A DNA stretch of 64,000 nucleotides. Origin: Acidobacteriota bacterium (lineage in GTDB: Bacteria > Acidobacteriota > Terriglobia > Bryobacterales > Bryobacteraceae). Shown here piece by piece: positions 61,423 through 64,000 of the stretch; the first letter of the stretch is position 1, and each line of letters starts with the position of its first letter. Both the position numbers and the translations under genes were made by a program. The DNA is taken from NCBI GenBank assembly GCA_016185425.1, contig JACPNQ010000043.1, forward strand, positions 248,001 to 312,000, written 5' to 3'. The notes beneath the pieces were generated by a model that did no database searches, was not told the DNA's origin, and was given only the letters and a program-made list of their open reading frames with translations.

Positions 61423-62973
61423 ATGAATACCTCTAACAAGATTGCCCTCCTACTTGCGGCTGGGCTGGCGGCTCCCGCGGCGGATTGGTTGACCGATGGC
61501 GGCGATCCGCAGCGAAACAACTGGCAGAAGGACGAGAAGCTGCTCAGTGTTTCCACCGTAAAAGACATCAAATTGCTGTGGCGGATCAAGCTCGACAACG
61601 TGACGCGGGCGATGCACAATCTGTTGCCGCCGCTGGTGATTGGCAATGTCAATACACGCTCAGGCCGGAAGCAGCTTGTGATTCAGGCGGGCGTCTCCGA
61701 TAACGTGTACGCCATCGACGCCGCAACCGGCAAGCTGTTCTGGCGCACCAAATTTGAAAGCACGTTCAAAGAACAGGGCGGCCGCGGGCCATCCGTTCTT
61801 TGCCCCGGCGGCATGACGGCGAACGTCACCATCGGACCTGGCGGCGCGGCGGGCAAGTACACGATCTACGCCGCGTCGTGGGATGGGCGGCTGCATCAAC
61901 TGAACGCGGCCGACGGCAAGCACATCATGGAGCCATCGAAGTTCATGCCTCCCAACGGCAAGCCCTATGCGATGAACCTGTGGAAGAACGTGATCTACAC
62001 CCATTCGGCACAGGGCTGCGGCGGCAATCCGAACACCGCGTACACCTACGATCTGGCGACGCACAAAGTGGGAAGTTGGGGACCTGCCGGCGGAGGCATG
62101 TGGGGCCGATCCGGACCGGCGATCAGCGCCAAACACGACACGATGTATACCGGCACCGGCGATGGGCGTTGGGACCCGGAAAACGGCGTCTATGGAAATG
62201 GCATGATCGGCGTGCGGCAGAATGTGGAGACGAAGGCGCTGGAGCTAGTGGATTACTACGGCCCGTCGAACGCGGAGTGGCTGGTGAAGCGCGACCTGGA
62301 TATGCAGGTGACGCCGACGATTTTCAACTACAAGGGCAAGGAATACATGGTGGACGCGAGCAAGGAGTGCCGCCTGTACTTCATGGATACCGAATCGATC
62401 GGTGGGGACGATCATCGCACGCCGATCGAACGGACTCCCCTGATCTGCAATGAGATGGTGGACTTCGCCGAGGCCGGCATCTGGGGCTCGTTGACATCGT
62501 GGGAGGACAGCAACGGGACTCGATGGGTGTTGACGCCCTTCTGGGGTCCCAAGCACTCGAAATTCAAGGCGCCGGTGGAATACGGCGTCGTGAAGAAGGG
62601 CGCTATCGCTGCATTCAAAGTAGCCGACGGCGCGGATGGAAAGCCGACGCTCACTCCCGCATGGATTTCGCGCGACATGGATCAGGCGGAGCCCCCCGTG
62701 ATCGCGAATGGTGTTGTTTTCGCGTACGGGAGCGGCGAGAATACGGCGCAGGCGTTCCCGGATGTGGGCCTGGATTTCCGTCTGGAGCGGCGGGCGCCGA
62801 AGTCGACGCACGCGGTGCTGTTCGCGCTCGATGCGCAGACGGGCAAAGAGCTTTGGAACAGCGGGACGCAAATTGAAAAATGGAACCACTGGAGCGGATT
62901 GGCGGTAGCCAACGGGCGGATCTACATCAACACGTTCGACGGCTACCTGTACTGTTTCGGCCTGCGGAAATGA
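61423..62973 (+). CDS. Secreted PQQ-like beta-propeller protein
   Basis: The 516-aa protein has a signal (MNTSNKIALLLAAGLAAPAA), begins DWLTDGGDPQRNNWQKDEKLL and carries propeller blades to its end (LFALDAQTGKELWNSGTQIE, LAVANGRIYINTFDGYLYCFG). Conserved CGGNPNTAYTYDL and ECRLYFMDTESIGGDD segments occur. It is a diverged relative of the gene at 59830. The ATG at 61423 is preferred; a GTG two codons upstream is possible. The stop overlaps the start of the SGNH-fold gene (ATGA). Confidence 0.85.
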   Translation: MNTSNKIALLLAAGLAAPAADWLTDGGDPQRNNWQKDEKLLSVSTVKDIKLLWRIKLDNVTRAMHNLLPPLVIGNVNTRSGRKQLVIQAGVSDNVYAIDAATGKLFWRTKFESTFKEQGGRGPSVLCPGGMTANVTIGPGGAAGKYTIYAASWDGRLHQLNAADGKHIMEPSKFMPPNGKPYAMNLWKNVIYTHSAQGCGGNPNTAYTYDLATHKVGSWGPAGGGMWGRSGPAISAKHDTMYTGTGDGRWDPENGVYGNGMIGVRQNVETKALELVDYYGPSNAEWLVKRDLDMQVTPTIFNYKGKEYMVDASKECRLYFMDTESIGGDDHRTPIERTPLICNEMVDFAEAGIWGSLTSWEDSNGTRWVLTPFWGPKHSKFKAPVEYGVVKKGAIAAFKVADGADGKPTLTPAWISRDMDQAEPPVIANGVVFAYGSGENTAQAFPDVGLDFRLERRAPKSTHAVLFALDAQTGKELWNSGTQIEKWNHWSGLAVANGRIYINTFDGYLYCFGLRK

Positions 62974-63683
62974 CGTTGCGGCTGGCGGTAATGCTTGCGG
63001 CACTGGCAGGGCTTTTGCCGGCGCAGGCGACCACGGCGCAGTTGGAAGAAGAGAACGCCAAGTATCTGCGGTTGCTAAGCGACTGGGGCGGACTGGTGCG
63101 CTATGGGAGCGAAAACGCAGAATTGCGGCCGCCCGCCCCCGGCGTGAACCGAGTGGTGTTTTTCGGCGACGACGTCTTCGAGAAGTGGGATACTTTCTTT
63201 CCCGGCAAGCCGTATCTGAACCGCGGGATTACGCACCAGGCGACACCGCAGATGCTGGTGCGCTTCCGGCAGGATGTCATTTCCCTGAAGCCGAAAGTGG
63301 TGGTCATCATGGGCGGCACGAACGACTTCGCCGGCTATGCGGGACCGGCCACGGAGGGAACGATCGCCGAGAATATGGAGACGATGGTGGAGTTGGCGAA
63401 GCTGCATGGGATTAAGGTTGTACTCGCTTCGGTGACGCCGATCTGCGACTGTTTTGAGCAGTTGTCCGCGCGGCGTCCACAGGGGAAGATCATCGGCCTG
63501 AATGGGTGGCTCAAACGCTATGCAGCCTCGGCTGGGGCCGTTTATGCGGACTTTTATTCCGTGCTGGCGCAGGGCCGGAACATGCGGCAGGAGTTGACCG
63601 TCGACGGCTTGATACCCAATGAAAAAGGGTATGCGTTGATGGCGCCCGTGGCGGAGAAGGCGATTGGGGAGGCGCTGCGGTGA
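62970..63683 (+). CDS. SGNH-fold protein with both catalytic Ser and His replaced
   Basis: The 237-aa product has a signal peptide (MTLRLAVMLAALAGLLPAQ) and the SGNH/GDSL blocks in order: block I RVVFFGDDVFEKW, block II Gly in LNRGITHQAT, block III GGTNDFAG, block V VDGLIPNEKGYALM. Block I normally reads GDS and block V DGLHP. Here the Ser is Asp68 and the His is Ile215, while the Gly, Asn and Asp212 remain. It is therefore unlikely to be a standard esterase and may be a binding protein. It is coupled to the propeller gene and ends directly against the convergent next gene. Confidence 0.85.
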   Translation: MTLRLAVMLAALAGLLPAQATTAQLEEENAKYLRLLSDWGGLVRYGSENAELRPPAPGVNRVVFFGDDVFEKWDTFFPGKPYLNRGITHQATPQMLVRFRQDVISLKPKVVVIMGGTNDFAGYAGPATEGTIAENMETMVELAKLHGIKVVLASVTPICDCFEQLSARRPQGKIIGLNGWLKRYAASAGAVYADFYSVLAQGRNMRQELTVDGLIPNEKGYALMAPVAEKAIGEALR

Positions 63684-64000
63684 TCAGTCAATAGACACCG
63701 CCGGACGCTGGCCGGCCTCGTCCTTTGCCGGAGCCGGAGGAATCTCGATTTTCTGGTCCTCAATCGTGAACGTCATCTCCACCGAAGTCCCGCTACGATG
63801 TGTCTGGATGGCGGACATCACCTCGATGAATTGACGTATTTCCTGAGGCGCTGACTGCTGTGCGAAGGCAGGCAGCCAGCGCACGAGGGCCGCCGCCGTG
63901 TCCGCATCCTCACTTGTAGCAAGAGTGGCAGAGGCATAGAACTGGTGGATCCCGCCGAGGCGAACGCCGCCGGACACTTCTCGCACGCTGGCTCGCAACA
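63684..64000 (-). CDS. Unrecognised protein, C-terminal part only
   Basis: About 105 codons are visible and the frame continues past the right edge, so the start is missing. The end of the protein is acidic with two beta-rich stretches (HQFYASATLATSEDADTAAALVRW, TSVEMTFTIEDQKIEI). No family is recognised. Its stop abuts the stop of the SGNH-fold gene. Confidence 0.5.
   Translation of the reverse strand, partial: LRASVREVSGGVRLGGIHQFYASATLATSEDADTAAALVRWLPAFAQQSAPQEIRQFIEVMSAIQTHRSGTSVEMTFTIEDQKIEIPPAPAKDEAGQRPAVSID

Overview
The window is GC-rich (roughly 60%) chromosomal DNA that looks like Acidobacteriota, most likely the Bryobacterales/Solibacter group. This is inferred from gene content: repeated pairs of DUF1501 and DUF1549/DUF1553 proteins, many secreted PQQ-type and NHL/WD40 beta-propellers, an Oar-like TonB receptor, a giant protein with a TIGR03437-type C-terminus, Tat-exported oxidoreductases, and many small c-type cytochromes. 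No rRNA, CRISPR array or replication origin is visible; there is one tRNA-Arg(CCG).

Layout. 1-11.3 kb (minus): a tight five-gene operon of DUF1549/1553 protein, DUF1501 protein, Ig/NxxGxxxF-repeat protein, an unrecognised protein and a giant NHL/BACON-like protein that runs off the left edge. 11.3-15.9 kb: HAD phosphatase, two unrecognised membrane proteins, a secreted protein made of eight KILPVP-E/D-CWPCDD repeats, a small unknown gene, and an XRE/S24-like regulator. 16.0-17.4 kb (plus): ubiX-pheA, preceded by a perfect 20-bp palindrome. 17.4-26.1 kb (minus): a second five-gene exported operon (cytochrome-WD40, PPC-domain protein, DUF1549/1553, DUF1501, and an esterase fused to a beta-propeller). 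26.2-28.3 kb: small secreted protein, tRNA-Arg, BY-kinase-like protein without a Walker A lysine, DinB-like protein. 28.4-32.4 kb (minus): a third DUF1549/1553-DUF1501 pair. 32.5-37.8 kb: intradiol dioxygenase, PQQ-propeller protein, amidohydrolase, and a diheme cytochrome coupled to a PQQ alcohol dehydrogenase.

37.9-44 kb holds the most unusual biosynthetic locus. An FkbH-type HAD domain fused to a carrier protein is translationally coupled to a GT4-GT4-thioesterase fusion, with a divergent FkbM methyltransferase. Together these suggest an activated glycerate-like acyl unit joined to a glycoside. 43.95-49.3 kb is a rearranged segment: an IS91-type element with a tyrosine recombinase, a palindromic element, a SUKH-domain gene, 127-bp direct repeats about 4 kb apart (97% identical), and remnants of a lost PQQ dehydrogenase.

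49.2-56.6 kb is a probable glycan-use locus: GntR repressor, operator palindrome, TonB receptor, sialidase-LamG protein and Tat-exported sulfatase. 56.6-63.7 kb contains ThDP enzyme, Gfo/Idh/MocA oxidoreductase, cytochrome-HhH protein and PQQ-propeller genes, then a divergent PQQ-propeller plus an SGNH-fold protein that has lost both its catalytic Ser and His. The right edge holds a partial gene.

All functions are read from sequence motifs without database searches. Start sites were chosen from ribosome binding sites, signal peptides and overlaps with upstream genes.
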